Counted from the first letter of the stretch, positions 27,410 to 37,523 are shown. The stretch: DNA of 64,000 bases from Limihaloglobus sulfuriphilus (GCF_001999965.1 NZ_CP019646.1:930001-994000), one strand, 5' to 3'. The notes: generated from the letters alone by a model not told the origin. Numbers and translations are program-made.

Positions 27410-28897
27410 ATGGCCGCTAAGATTTCATTGTTGTTCGTTTTATGTTCAGTGTTGTTTGTTTCTGCCGACAGTGCCGGTGACTGCCGGGATATATTTGAAT
27501 CTGAGCAGTGTTGGAAGAATACACTCGATAAATTCCGGCCTAAGGATGGCTCGCAGCTTGACTCACCGTCTTTCAGATATTTTAAAGCAGCTCCCAATAT
27601 GCCGCGGGTTCTTATTTACGGCGATTCTATATCGATAGGATACACGCAATATGTTCAAGACATGCTGGCGGGCAAAGCCATTGTGCAGCGAATCCCGACA
27701 AACGGCGATGACACATTTCACGGAGCGGAATATCTTGAGCTTTGCGGCATGGAAAAAGGGCGCTGGGATGTCATTCATTTTAACTGGGGGCTGCATGACC
27801 TTAAGCGTCTCAGCAAAACAGATGACGGCAGGGTGGTTCCTGACAAAGAAAAGGCCGCTCCCGCTAACAGCATTGAGGCTTATTCGGCTAATCTCGAAAA
27901 ATTGATCAAACTCATGAAATCAAGCGGTGCTGAACTTGTTTTTGCCGCCACTACGCCCGCAGGCGGAAATGCCGCGAGTATGCTCGATTCTGATGTCAGA
28001 GCATATAATGAAGCTGCTTTTGCGGTTATGGAGAAACACGGCGTAAGGGTCAACAATCTTTATTCTGTAATCAAACCAAATCTCAGCAGTTATCAGGGCG
28101 GTGACGGCGTGCATTTTAAACCGCAGGGATCACTTGCTCTGGCCGCAGAGGTCGGCTGGAGTATCTTGAGTGTGCTTGACATGGCTGATTGCAGCGACAT
28201 ATACTCTTCCAGGCTTTGCTGGACAAGGGCTCTAAACGCGCATAAAATACACATTGATGCACCGGCCTACAGATATGTAGAAACCAGACCAGATTTGCCC
28301 AGAGTTTTGATTTATGGCGATTCCATATCAATCGGATATACAAAATATGTACAGGATTTACTCGAGGGAAAAGTAATAGTTCAGCGGATACCAACCAACG
28401 GAGGCGCTACTGCCGGCGGCTATGATAAGCTCAAATACGCCGGCTTAGAGCAGGGAAAGTGGGATCTTATTCATTTCAACTGGGGGTTGCATGACCTCAA
28501 GTACCTTTATAAACAGCCCGGCGGCAGAACTGTTCTTGATGCAGAAAGGGGCAGTCAGGTAAGCAGTGTTAATGAGTACGCAGATAACCTCGATAAGCTC
28601 GTTGAAGTTCTTAAAACAAGCGGCGCAAAACTGGTATTTGCTTCGACAACACCGGTCGGTCCCGGTAACGCCGGGCGCAAGATCGGTGATGCCGCGAGGT
28701 ACAACCAGGCCGCTTCGCAGGTGATGAAAAAACACGGAGTGAGCATAAACGATCTTTACGGACTTGTTAAGCCCCGTCTCTCCGAATATCAGCTGCCCAA
28801 TAATGTCCACTATAACGAAGACGGCTCAAGAGCCATGGCCCGTCAGGTCGCTGAGTGCATAGTAAAAGAGCTTGAAATCGGAATTACCAAGAAATAA
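27410..28897 (+). CDS. Secreted tandem SGNH/GDSL esterase
   Basis: A 495-residue exported protein made of two copies of an SGNH hydrolase domain (about 66-258 and 298-490) after a signal peptide. Each copy has RVLIYGDSISIGYT with the nucleophile (Ser73 and Ser305) and IHFNWGLHDLK with the Gly/Asn oxyanion block. In the first copy the DxxH motif is intact (Asp232, His235). In the second the matching positions are Asn464 and His467, so the Asp is lost. The copies share long identical runs, pointing to internal duplication. Such domains usually remove acetyl or other acyl groups from glycans. Its stop codon abuts the stop of the convergent panC. Confidence 0.87.
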   Translation: MAAKISLLFVLCSVLFVSADSAGDCRDIFESEQCWKNTLDKFRPKDGSQLDSPSFRYFKAAPNMPRVLIYGDSISIGYTQYVQDMLAGKAIVQRIPTNGDDTFHGAEYLELCGMEKGRWDVIHFNWGLHDLKRLSKTDDGRVVPDKEKAAPANSIEAYSANLEKLIKLMKSSGAELVFAATTPAGGNAASMLDSDVRAYNEAAFAVMEKHGVRVNNLYSVIKPNLSSYQGGDGVHFKPQGSLALAAEVGWSILSVLDMADCSDIYSSRLCWTRALNAHKIHIDAPAYRYVETRPDLPRVLIYGDSISIGYTKYVQDLLEGKVIVQRIPTNGGATAGGYDKLKYAGLEQGKWDLIHFNWGLHDLKYLYKQPGGRTVLDAERGSQVSSVNEYADNLDKLVEVLKTSGAKLVFASTTPVGPGNAGRKIGDAARYNQAASQVMKKHGVSINDLYGLVKPRLSEYQLPNNVHYNEDGSRAMARQVAECIVKELEIGITKK

Positions 28898-29758
28898 TCA
28901 GCCGGCAGCAGAAACATTTAACATGATATTGTCGATCAGACGGGCAGGGCCGATTTTTACAGCAAGAGCGGCCATTGCCTGTTTTTCAACGGTATCAACA
29001 TCCTCAAGCGTATCAGGATCAACGATTTGTATATAGTCAATCTCGGCCCCGTCAACATTGCTTATCATTTTTCGCATAGTATCAACAAGCAGACGTGCAT
29101 TTCTTGTTCCTGAATCGACCATCTCTCTGCATTTAACGAGGCTTTGGTACAGCACCGCGGCATCTTGTCTTTCTTTGTCGCTGAGGTATTTATTGCGGCT
29201 GCTCATTGCAAGACCGGACTTCTCGCGTATTATCGGGCAGACCTGAAGCTGCAGAGGCATATTCAAATCCTTTACCATCTTTTTTAACACTGCGGCCTGC
29301 TGGGCGTCTTTGCGGCCGAAAAAAGCGATGTCAGGCATAACAATATTGAAGAGTTTTGCGCATACCGTGGTTACACCTCTAAAATGGCCCGGCCTTGATT
29401 TGCCGCAGAGGTTTTCGGTCAGTTGCCCCTCAACCTCTACCCATGACTGGAGTTTATCCGGATACATTTCTTTGACTGAAGGAACAAATATCAAATCAGC
29501 GCCGGCGCTTTGACACTTTGCCCTGTCATCCTCAAGTGTACGCGGGTAATTTTCCAGATCCTCTCCCGGGCTGAATTGAACAGGATTAACAAAAATGCTT
29601 ACCACAACATAATCTGTCCGGCTGCAGGCGGCTTCTATAAGAGATACGTGACCTGCATGAAGAGCGCCCATAGTTGGCACAAAACCTATGCTTTTGCCCG
29701 ATGTACGGGCTTTTCGGGTTAATACCTTGATTTCTTCAATTTTTTCGGCGATATCCAT
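28898..29758 (-). CDS. panC: Pantothenate synthetase
   Basis: A 286-residue enzyme joining pantoate and beta-alanine with ATP. Motifs are GFVPTMGALHAGHVSLIE at the N-terminus, FVNPVQFSPGEDLENYPRT, KSRPGHFRGVTTVCAKLFN, and KDAQQAAVLKKMVKDL, with the KMSKS-like SGLAMSSRNKYLS. Order and length match the family. Its start lies inside the end of the upstream RNase Z-like gene (23-base overlap), suggesting co-transcription. Confidence 0.96.
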   Translation of the reverse strand: MDIAEKIEEIKVLTRKARTSGKSIGFVPTMGALHAGHVSLIEAACSRTDYVVVSIFVNPVQFSPGEDLENYPRTLEDDRAKCQSAGADLIFVPSVKEMYPDKLQSWVEVEGQLTENLCGKSRPGHFRGVTTVCAKLFNIVMPDIAFFGRKDAQQAAVLKKMVKDLNMPLQLQVCPIIREKSGLAMSSRNKYLSDKERQDAAVLYQSLVKCREMVDSGTRNARLLVDTMRKMISNVDGAEIDYIQIVDPDTLEDVDTVEKQAMAALAVKIGPARLIDNIMLNVSAAG

Positions 29759-30620
29759 TTTCAGCTCTGTTTTGAGGGTAAAGATCCATAAGTACTGTAA
29801 GTTTATTCCAGATTTGCTCTGACAAGTGCTTTTTCAGCTTGGCCTTGGCTTCTCTTATAGATGTCCGCTGGCTTATATGAGTTATCACAATATGCTCATT
29901 GTTGAGCAGCTCTAACATTTCCTGCAGCTGTTTTACATGTGTGTGCTTGCCTGCTTTGGCCCGCTCAGAATTATCGTCCATATAGAAAGTGCACTCTGTT
30001 ATCAGCACGCGGCTGTTTTTAACAAAATCCAGATGCGAGTAATCACAAGCGGCAGTGTCTCCAAGGTAAGTTACCAGAGGCATTTCAATGATATTTTCAA
30101 TCTGGGTGCCTTCTTTTTTTAGTTTCACGATTTCTTTGCCGCTCAAGCCAGAAAATTCAGGCTTTAACTTTTTGCGGCGTTCAATTATTGTATATCCGAG
30201 TGATGTCCGGTTGTGGAAGGTCTGGAATACACGCGCGAATATATTTGGCTTTATCTTAAACTCGCTGCCGGCATTTACTTCTATCAGATTAGCTTTTATA
30301 GGACTGCCGTCAAGTACTCCCCAGGCCGTTAAAATCTGGCCTATTGGTTCTATAAGCTCCGGGTGGGCGTACACGTTTCCAGCTTTCTGGCCGCAGAACT
30401 GCCGGTGTGAAAGATGGTAGGCAAGCCCTGAAATGTGGTCTATATGCCCATGTGAAACCAGAACGTTGTTTATGGGTATAAACTGCTCGGGAGACTTGCC
30501 GATGTCAAAACAGACATCAAGCTCCGGTACCGCAACAACAGTTTCTTCGCCGGCTACGGAGTAACCGCTAACTGTCATAAGTTTATCAATTTTTTTTTCT
30601 ATTAGTTTGTGGCTCGGCAT
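29736..30620 (-). CDS. RNase Z-like metallo-beta-lactamase fold protein
   Basis: A 294-residue zinc hydrolase. The signature is VLVSHGHIDHISGLAYHL; further ligands are expected in YLGDTAACDY and IVITHISQR. The central segment FSGLSGKEIVKLKKEGTQIE resembles the substrate arm seen in tRNase Z proteins, and the overall order fits that branch, which trims tRNA 3' ends. The match is not close enough to name it rnz. It lies upstream of panC and overlaps it. Confidence 0.78.
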   Translation of the reverse strand: MPSHKLIEKKIDKLMTVSGYSVAGEETVVAVPELDVCFDIGKSPEQFIPINNVLVSHGHIDHISGLAYHLSHRQFCGQKAGNVYAHPELIEPIGQILTAWGVLDGSPIKANLIEVNAGSEFKIKPNIFARVFQTFHNRTSLGYTIIERRKKLKPEFSGLSGKEIVKLKKEGTQIENIIEMPLVTYLGDTAACDYSHLDFVKNSRVLITECTFYMDDNSERAKAGKHTHVKQLQEMLELLNNEHIVITHISQRTSIREAKAKLKKHLSEQIWNKLTVLMDLYPQNRAENGYRRKN

Positions 30621-30685
30621 TTATGTTTTCTTAAAGTAATATGCAGTTCAATTTTAAAAGGGCGGATTAGAGCTTATTGCTAAAA

Positions 30686-32053
30686 TCAATCAAGTCCATC
30701 CTCTAATGCGTGAAGACCGTTTGTCTGAGCAACTTTTTTGTACCACCACGCCGAGAGTTTGGGTGTTCGTTTCTGGGTTTGGTAGTCCACATGTACCAGA
30801 CCAAAACGCTTTGAAAAGCCTTCAGCCCATTCAAAGTTATCCATGGTTGTCCATACAAAATAGCCTCTTATATCAGCACCCGCTTCTATAGCACGGTGAA
30901 GGGCGGTTATGTATCGCTTGAGATAATCGATTCGCTGATAATCACGCACAGTGCCGTCACTTAACACCCAGTCGCAGTTCGCCATGCCGTTTTCTGTAAC
31001 TACCAGCGGCAGTTTGTAACGCTCATGGTGGAACTTTGCCGCCCATTCGAGGCCTTCGGGGCTGAGGGGCCAGTTAAAATGAGTCAGTGGGTCTCCGGCT
31101 TTCGGGGATAGAATCTCCGGGCCGTCATCCCCCATTCTTACTGCCGGGGCACGGTAAAAATTAAATCCAAAGAAATCAAGCGGCTCTGATATAATTTTGA
31201 AGTCCTCATCAGTGAATTTGGGGACACTCTTTCCAAACACTCGCAGACCGTCTTGGGGGTAGCAGCCTTTAAAGACGGCGTCGTTGATCCAGGTGCTGTT
31301 CCATAAATCCGGACTGTCAAAGCTGTAGGTCATTTCGTAAGCGGCTTTTATATCTTCCTGGCTGTTCGTCTGCGGATAAAAGCTCTTTCCTACGGGAGCA
31401 AATCCTATATTGGGTTGTTTTTTTGCCTTTTCACGAATGGTTTTAACAGCCATACCGTGTGACTTCAGGGCATTATGTGTTGCCAGCAGCACCTGCTCAA
31501 GGCCAAGTTTATCGCCCGGAGCATGATTTCCGGTCTTGTGGCCAAGCCAGAGAAAACAGTACGGTTCATTCAGTGTCATCCAGTTGCTTACACGGTCGCT
31601 TAGTTTATCCACAATGATTTCTGTATATTCAGCAAACCATTCAGGGCTTTTGGGGTTCAGCCAGCCGCCGCGTGTGTACAGGTGATACGGATAATCCCAG
31701 TGAAACAGAGTTACCCAGGGCTCGATACCGTCTTCAAGCAGTTTGTCAACAAGGCGGCTGTAAAAATCCAGCCCGGCCTCATTCACCTTCCCTGTACCTT
31801 GAGGCAGGACTCTCGACCAGCAGATAGAAAAACGATACGCCTGCATCGACATCTGCTTCATAATTTCTACGTCTTCTTCGTAACGATTGTAGTGGTCACA
31901 GGTTGTGTCACCGGTGTCGTTGTTGAAAATAGCGTTTTCTTTGCGGCACATCATGTCCCATGTGCTTGGGCCTTTGCCATCCTGTGACGCGGCTCCCTCG
32001 ATCTGATAAGAGGCCGTTGCGGTGCCCCATTTAAAGTTAGCTGGAAATGCCAT
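30686..32053 (-). CDS. GH1 beta-glucosidase
   Basis: A 455-residue family 1 glycosidase. FKWGTATASYQIEGA opens the barrel, WMTLNEPYCF holds the acid/base Glu163, and PLVVTENGMAN the nucleophile Glu. No signal peptide is present, so it acts on imported beta-linked disaccharides. I chose the ATG at 32053 (MAFPANFKWG), which has GAGAG 8 bases upstream; a TTG at 32068 would fall right against the previous stop. It follows the M29 peptidase gene by 15 bases on the same strand. Confidence 0.94.
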   Translation of the reverse strand: MAFPANFKWGTATASYQIEGAASQDGKGPSTWDMMCRKENAIFNNDTGDTTCDHYNRYEEDVEIMKQMSMQAYRFSICWSRVLPQGTGKVNEAGLDFYSRLVDKLLEDGIEPWVTLFHWDYPYHLYTRGGWLNPKSPEWFAEYTEIIVDKLSDRVSNWMTLNEPYCFLWLGHKTGNHAPGDKLGLEQVLLATHNALKSHGMAVKTIREKAKKQPNIGFAPVGKSFYPQTNSQEDIKAAYEMTYSFDSPDLWNSTWINDAVFKGCYPQDGLRVFGKSVPKFTDEDFKIISEPLDFFGFNFYRAPAVRMGDDGPEILSPKAGDPLTHFNWPLSPEGLEWAAKFHHERYKLPLVVTENGMANCDWVLSDGTVRDYQRIDYLKRYITALHRAIEAGADIRGYFVWTTMDNFEWAEGFSKRFGLVHVDYQTQKRTPKLSAWWYKKVAQTNGLHALEDGLD

Positions 32054-32068
32054 AAGTTTATCTCTCAA

Positions 32069-33166
32069 TTAAATAATAAATTTTCCGTTTTCGTAGATTT
32101 TTTCACCGTCAGCGTATATTTCGCCGCCGTTAGTCATATCAGCCAGCAGATCCCAGTGCACACTTGATTCATTAGTGCCGCCGGTTTCGGGATATGAAGC
32201 CCCGATGGCCATGTGTATTGTGCCGCCGATTTTCTCATCAAAGAGCATGTTTCGGGTAAACTTTGTTATTCCGTGGTTCATGCCGACCGCAACTTCGCCG
32301 AATCTTCTTGTGCCTGGGATGTCAAATACCTTGTCAAGAAGTTCCTGTCCTTTTTTGGCGGTCCAGCTGACAACTTCGCCGTCCTTGATATCAAGTGTGA
32401 TATCTTCTATTTCCTGTCCCATAAAGATACCGGGGTATGAAAAGCGAGCTCTGCCGTTGACACTGTCCTCAACGGGAGAAGTAAAGACCTCGCCGCTGGG
32501 CATGTTGTTTGTGCCGGCGGAATTGAGCCAGGTTCTGCCTTTTGTGCTGAACGTAACATCAACATCAGAGCTGAGATAACGAATTTGACTTTTAGTATTC
32601 AGATAATCTACAACTTTCTGCTGTTTGTCACGGAGCTGGCACCACTTTGCTATTGGGTCGTCATCATAAAGGAAGCACGCCGAATAGACAAAATCCTCAT
32701 ATTCATCAAGGCTCATTCCCGCTTCCTGGGCACCGGCCTGTCCTGGGAAGACACACAATGTCCATTTAAGCTCATGTGAAGCGGCCCGCCGCATAAAGGT
32801 TTTGTTCAGCTCGGCACGTGCCATGCTGACTTTTTGTTTTTTCTCCGCCGCTACGTTCTGAAGCTCTTTTACATTATATGGAGAGCGAATGTTGAGAATT
32901 GCATCATATTCGTTCATCACCAGCTTGGATGTTGGAGGGATATATGCGAGCTGCTCATCTGAGGCACAGTCATAAAAGATTTTTTCGAGCCCGGGGACGC
33001 TGATTTTTATCTCAGGGTGAGCCCCGGCTTCAAGTATCTGCCGATAAACGACTTTTAGAAAATCTTTTGCGAAATACGCTGAATTTACCAGAACCTTTTC
33101 ACCGGGTTTAAGTGACAGCGAGTACTCCACTATAACCCTGGCATATTTTTCATAAATGATGTTCAT
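32069..33166 (-). CDS. M29-family aminopeptidase
   Basis: A 365-residue metallo-aminopeptidase of family M29 (AmpS/aminopeptidase T/PepS type). The metal-ligand regions are NMPSGEVFTSPVEDSVNG, then FGEVAVGMNHGITKFTRNMLFDEKIGGTIHMAIG and SVHWDLLADM. The N-terminal domain begins YARVIVEYSLSLKPGEKVLV. Length is slightly below the usual 400. No signal peptide, so cytoplasmic. It is upstream of the GH1 gene on the same strand. Confidence 0.9.
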   Translation of the reverse strand: MNIIYEKYARVIVEYSLSLKPGEKVLVNSAYFAKDFLKVVYRQILEAGAHPEIKISVPGLEKIFYDCASDEQLAYIPPTSKLVMNEYDAILNIRSPYNVKELQNVAAEKKQKVSMARAELNKTFMRRAASHELKWTLCVFPGQAGAQEAGMSLDEYEDFVYSACFLYDDDPIAKWCQLRDKQQKVVDYLNTKSQIRYLSSDVDVTFSTKGRTWLNSAGTNNMPSGEVFTSPVEDSVNGRARFSYPGIFMGQEIEDITLDIKDGEVVSWTAKKGQELLDKVFDIPGTRRFGEVAVGMNHGITKFTRNMLFDEKIGGTIHMAIGASYPETGGTNESSVHWDLLADMTNGGEIYADGEKIYENGKFII

Positions 33167-33236
33167 ATTTTATTTCCTTTAATTGTTATCATATTCTGTA
33201 CTAAAGCAGAAAATCCTGAAATCCTATTATTAGCTG

Positions 33237-35987
33237 TTAATGTCCGGTTGACCAGTCTTTTCCCCAGCCGCAATCGGCTATTATCGGTACAGACATCTCA
33301 ACAGCATTTTCCATCATAGAGACAATCCAGCTGGAATGCTCTTCTACATTTTTCTCCGGCACCTCGAAGACCAGCTCATCATGTACCTGAAGTATCATGC
33401 GGACAGGTTCATTTTTTTCATCGATTCGCCTCTGGATATTTATCATTGCAATCTTGATAAGGTCAGCGGCCGAGCCCTGCAAAATAGTGTTAAAAGCCAT
33501 CCTCTCTGCCTGAGAACGAATGTTGTAGTTTGAAGAATTTATGCCGGATACGGGGCGTCTTCGCATGAACATTGTTTCTGCATAACCTTTTTTGCGGGCA
33601 TTCTCGAGAGACGACTCCATATACATTTTAATTGAGCTGTAACGCTTAAAATAGCTGTTGATAAATTCTCTGGCTTCTGTCTGTGAGATACCGATTGTGT
33701 TGGAGAGCCCAAATGCTCCCTGCCCATAAATTATGCCGTAATTAACTGCCTTGCATTTGCTTCGCATATCAGGGGTTACATCTTCGAGTGGAACATTAAA
33801 AATCTGATGCGCTACAAAGCTGTGGATGTCCCGTCCGTCAGCGAACGCCTCCATAAGCCCCGGATCCTGGGATAGATGGGCCAATATTCGGAGTTCAATC
33901 TGAGAGTAATCAGCGCTTAATATAACATGGTCAGCCGCACCCGGCACAAACGCCGAGCGTATCTTTCTGCCGATCTCTGTACGTATCGGAATGTTTTGCA
34001 GGTTTGGGTTGGAAGAGCTCAGTCTTCCCGTTGCTGTAACTGTTTGATTAAAAGAAGCGTGCAGTTTTCCGCTTCGCTGAGATATCATGGTCGGCAGTTT
34101 GTCGATGTAAGTGTTCTTGAGTTTTGTCAGTTGCCGATACTCTATGATATCATCAATGCAACTGTGGGCTGTCCTAAGTTCTTCCAGGACACGGATATCG
34201 GTACTTCTTTTTTTGACCTGCGGCAGGCCGAGTTTATCAAATAGAACTTCTGACAGCTGTTTGGGGGAGTCTATATTGAAATCACTGTCAGTTTTGTCGT
34301 ATATAGCGTTTGAAAGTATCTCAATGCGTTCCGCCAATGTCTGTGACATTTGTTTTAGTATTGATATGTTTAATGCAACCCCATTTTGTTCAAGCGTTTT
34401 GAGCACAAACAGAAGCGGCATTTCTATCTCGTTGAACAGCTTTTCCAGCTGCGGCCGGGCCGTAAGCTCAGGTTTAAGGTACTGGTAAAGCTGCCAGGTT
34501 ATGTCTGCATCCTCCGCGGCATACTCACAGGCCAGGGCGGTTTCAACACTGTCGAATGTTCGCTGTTTTTTACCCTTGCCTATAAGTTCTGTGATCGGCA
34601 TACATTCATATTTAAGATAGTCCCTGGCCATATTATCCATAGAATGGCTGTTCCGCTCCGCTGCCAGGACATATGAAGCGATCATTGTGTCAAAAACAAC
34701 GCCTTTTAGTTCAAAGCCGGCATTTTCAAGTACAATCAGGTCATATTTGATATTCTGGCCAATCTTTTTTATTGATGAGTCCGTCAGAATCGGGCCGAGT
34801 TTTTCTTTTAGAATCGCCGTCTCAAGTTTTTTGTCCCCCATAGGAGCTTTGACAGGCAGATAATAAGCCAGCCCCTTTGTACCGCATAGGCTTATCCCCA
34901 CAAGTGACGCATCGACGGGATTTAATGAAGTTGTTTCGGTGTCAATGGCAAATTCCTCTAAGCGGCTTATGTCTTTGAGCATGTCTTCAAGTTTTTCGGG
35001 GGTGTTGACCAGCCTGTAATCATGTTTTACTGTAGTGATATTCAAATATTCGGCAGGGCTTTCCTGCTGACCCTCATCAAGTGCCGCGAACAGATCTGCT
35101 TTGCCGGCGGATTTAGGCTCCGGTTTGGCTAATGTCAGGTCAAACGCGGCAGCGAGTTTTGTAAATCCAAGCTCACTAAAAATATTTGTCAGCTTACCTG
35201 TGTCAGGATCCTGCAGTTTAGCTGTATTGAGATCAAATTGAACAGGTGCGTCGCAATCGATAGTAACAAGTTTTTTGCTCATTATCGCCTGTTCTTTATT
35301 ATCACGTAAAGATTTGCCTCTCTTGCCTTTAATATCATCGGCATGTTCATATAAATTCTCAATGGTGCCGTATTTGGCTATCCATTGTATTGCAGTTTTA
35401 GGACCGACATCGGGCACGCCTGGTACATTGTCAATACTGTCGCCCTGGAGAGCAAGCACATCGATAAACTGCACGGGGTCAATTCCCAGCTCGTTTTTTA
35501 TCCAGTTCTCGTCTTTTACTTTGTCTTTCTGTATGTCGTATATACAGGTACTCTTGTTGATTAACTGCTGCATGTCTTTGTCTTTGCTGCATATATAGAC
35601 ATTTCCCCCGTTAGATTCCCATTGTCTGCTCAGCGTTCCAATCACATCATCAGCTTCGAAGTTCTCAACTGTCACAGCCGGTATTCTCAGCGCATCAAGG
35701 ATTTCCCGTACCCGTTCAATTTGTGGACGCAGATCCTCAGGCATTGGGGGTCTGTTGGATTTGTACTCCGGGTATATTTCGCCGCGAAAGCCCTTGCCTT
35801 TTGAGTCCATCGCAACCACCACATATTCGGGGTTTTTGCGTTTAATCAGGCTCATCAATATATTTGTAAATATATACACAGCTTTTGTCGGCTCGCCTGC
35901 CGGCGAAGTGAGGGCGGCAGACATGGGCGCGTAGTATGCCGAATATATGTGGCTGTGTCCATCGAGTATATATAAATCTTTGCTCAT
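33237..35987 (-). CDS. polA: DNA polymerase I
   Basis: A 916-residue polymerase with all three activities represented. The 5'-nuclease domain (about 1-290) starts LYILDGHSHIYSAYYAP and has FEADDVIGTLS. The 3'-5' proofreading domain (about 320-510) keeps Asp349 and Glu351 in FAIDTETTSL and EDADITWQLY near its end, so proofreading is probably active. The polymerase domain has DYSQIELRILAHLSQ (motif A), CKAVNYGIIYGQGAFGLS (motif B) and VHDELVFE (motif C). It is divergent from dnaA, with about 220 bases between them. Confidence 0.97.
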   Translation of the reverse strand: MSKDLYILDGHSHIYSAYYAPMSAALTSPAGEPTKAVYIFTNILMSLIKRKNPEYVVVAMDSKGKGFRGEIYPEYKSNRPPMPEDLRPQIERVREILDALRIPAVTVENFEADDVIGTLSRQWESNGGNVYICSKDKDMQQLINKSTCIYDIQKDKVKDENWIKNELGIDPVQFIDVLALQGDSIDNVPGVPDVGPKTAIQWIAKYGTIENLYEHADDIKGKRGKSLRDNKEQAIMSKKLVTIDCDAPVQFDLNTAKLQDPDTGKLTNIFSELGFTKLAAAFDLTLAKPEPKSAGKADLFAALDEGQQESPAEYLNITTVKHDYRLVNTPEKLEDMLKDISRLEEFAIDTETTSLNPVDASLVGISLCGTKGLAYYLPVKAPMGDKKLETAILKEKLGPILTDSSIKKIGQNIKYDLIVLENAGFELKGVVFDTMIASYVLAAERNSHSMDNMARDYLKYECMPITELIGKGKKQRTFDSVETALACEYAAEDADITWQLYQYLKPELTARPQLEKLFNEIEMPLLFVLKTLEQNGVALNISILKQMSQTLAERIEILSNAIYDKTDSDFNIDSPKQLSEVLFDKLGLPQVKKRSTDIRVLEELRTAHSCIDDIIEYRQLTKLKNTYIDKLPTMISQRSGKLHASFNQTVTATGRLSSSNPNLQNIPIRTEIGRKIRSAFVPGAADHVILSADYSQIELRILAHLSQDPGLMEAFADGRDIHSFVAHQIFNVPLEDVTPDMRSKCKAVNYGIIYGQGAFGLSNTIGISQTEAREFINSYFKRYSSIKMYMESSLENARKKGYAETMFMRRRPVSGINSSNYNIRSQAERMAFNTILQGSAADLIKIAMINIQRRIDEKNEPVRMILQVHDELVFEVPEKNVEEHSSWIVSMMENAVEMSVPIIADCGWGKDWSTGH

Positions 35988-36129
35988 AATTATTTCCAGG
36001 CTTTCTTTTAGTTTAATAGATTATGGACGTATCGCAAATAATGTCAATAATATAGAGAGAGTTTAAGTTCAAATGTTTAGTCAAAATATTTTAAAGTTTG
36101 AAATAGATCCTGAAATACTCTCGCAAAGT

Positions 36130-36157
36130 TTGACTTCAATGAGAGTTTAAATATAAT
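36130..36157 (+). promoter_or_regulatory. dnaA promoter
   Basis: TTGACT, 16-base spacer, perfect TATAAT, about 50 bases before the dnaA start. The nonamer GAGAGTTTAA lies in the spacer and recurs near 36056, so it may be a regulator site. I see no run of DnaA boxes, so the origin is not shown to be here. Confidence 0.65.
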
Positions 36158-36209
36158 ATCGTCTTTAACGCAATTATAATTAGTCAGTCTGATTAGCAAG
36201 GATAAGTTT

Positions 36210-37523
36210 TTGGCCTCTCAAGGAACTCAAGTTTCATTATATGAAATAATAAATAAGGTAAAGGACCTCGATCCTGAAAGCCATCGCAAATGGTTTGATG
36301 AGCTGAAGTTAATAACTTTTGACGGCGGGGTTATGCAGATCGGCTGCCCTGAAAGCTCGATGGTGCAGTACCTTATAAATAACTCCTCTGCGAGTTTCAA
36401 CAAGGCTGCGCAGTCTTTAACCGGACATCTTGTAACGGTCGAATTCATGACACTGGAACCGGGTTTTATGCCCCAGGCATCTGGTTTTGATGACCATGAT
36501 GCGTCCTGTCGGCTCAATCCTGATTTGACCTTTGATAATTTCGTTGTCGGCCCGTGTAACCGCCTTGCGCACGCCAGCTGTGTGGCAGTGGCGAATAATC
36601 CCGGTGAGACTTACAACCCTCTGTTTCTATATGGCAAGGTCGGGCTGGGTAAAACCCATCTTCTACATGGAATTTGTTATGAAATGATCAAGTCGCACCC
36701 GGCTTCAAAGGTCAGCATACTGACATGTGAGGAATTTGTTAACAATTTTATAAAGTCGATTAAAGACGGAACAGTAACAAAGTTCCAATCGCAGTTCCGC
36801 AATGTTGATACGCTTGTTATCGACGATGTTCAGTTTTTGCGTGAGCGGGAGGGCAGCCAGGAAGAATTTTTCCATACTTTCAATGCCCTTTACGAAAGTA
36901 AAAAACAGATTGTACTCAGCGGTGATTCAGCACCCGGAGAGATGAAACAGCTCGAAGAGAGGCTTGTCAGCAGGTTTAAATGGGGGCTTGTGGCGCGTAT
37001 TGATCCTCCAACATACGAAACACGCATCGCAATTGTCCAGAAAAAGGCGCAGCTGAGAGGGCTCGTCATTTCTGAGGATGTTGCAGAATTTATTGCACGC
37101 CGCGTAAAAGCAAATATCAGGGAGCTCGAAGGCGCTCTCACAATGATTTATGCTCTTGCCAGGACCGAGCAATGTGAAATAGACCTTGATCTGGCAACCA
37201 TGGCTCTCAGCGTTGAGTCAGACCAGGGAACGCGTCAGCTTTCAATAAGTGACGTCATAAAGATAGTGGCGGAATATTACAACGTTAAGCTCACTGATTT
37301 ACAGAGTAAATCAAGGAGCCAGTCAATATCACTGCCCAGACAGGTTTCGATGTACCTGGCCAGAAAACACACCCGCTCGAGCCTCGAAGAAATTGGAGGC
37401 CATCTCGGCGGCAGGGATCATACGACTGTTATGCATGCCTGCAATAAAATAAAGATGTGCAAGGAAAACGATGAGGAGCTTAACCTGCAGATTCAGAAAC
37501 TTTCCGAGATGATAGCGTCTTAA
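36210..37523 (+). CDS. dnaA: Chromosomal replication initiator DnaA
   Basis: A 437-residue initiator. Domain I is at the N-terminus (VSLYEIINKVKDLDPE and WFDELKLITFDGG). The AAA+ domain begins LTFDNFVVGPCNRLAH and has Walker A LYGKVGLGKTHLLH and Walker B TLVIDDVQFLR. The C-terminal DNA-binding domain has SLPRQVSMYLARKHTRSSLEEIGGHLGGRDHTTVMHACNKI. Domain II is very short, as in several planctomycetes. The start is a TTG at 36210 preceded by AGGATAAG. It is divergent from polA and followed by a strong terminator. Confidence 0.97.
   Translation: MASQGTQVSLYEIINKVKDLDPESHRKWFDELKLITFDGGVMQIGCPESSMVQYLINNSSASFNKAAQSLTGHLVTVEFMTLEPGFMPQASGFDDHDASCRLNPDLTFDNFVVGPCNRLAHASCVAVANNPGETYNPLFLYGKVGLGKTHLLHGICYEMIKSHPASKVSILTCEEFVNNFIKSIKDGTVTKFQSQFRNVDTLVIDDVQFLREREGSQEEFFHTFNALYESKKQIVLSGDSAPGEMKQLEERLVSRFKWGLVARIDPPTYETRIAIVQKKAQLRGLVISEDVAEFIARRVKANIRELEGALTMIYALARTEQCEIDLDLATMALSVESDQGTRQLSISDVIKIVAEYYNVKLTDLQSKSRSQSISLPRQVSMYLARKHTRSSLEEIGGHLGGRDHTTVMHACNKIKMCKENDEELNLQIQKLSEMIAS

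Noticed and set aside
36000-36209. Possible replication origin between polA and dnaA
   Set aside because: The region is AT-rich and next to dnaA, but I found no cluster of TTATNCACA boxes, so an origin is not supported.
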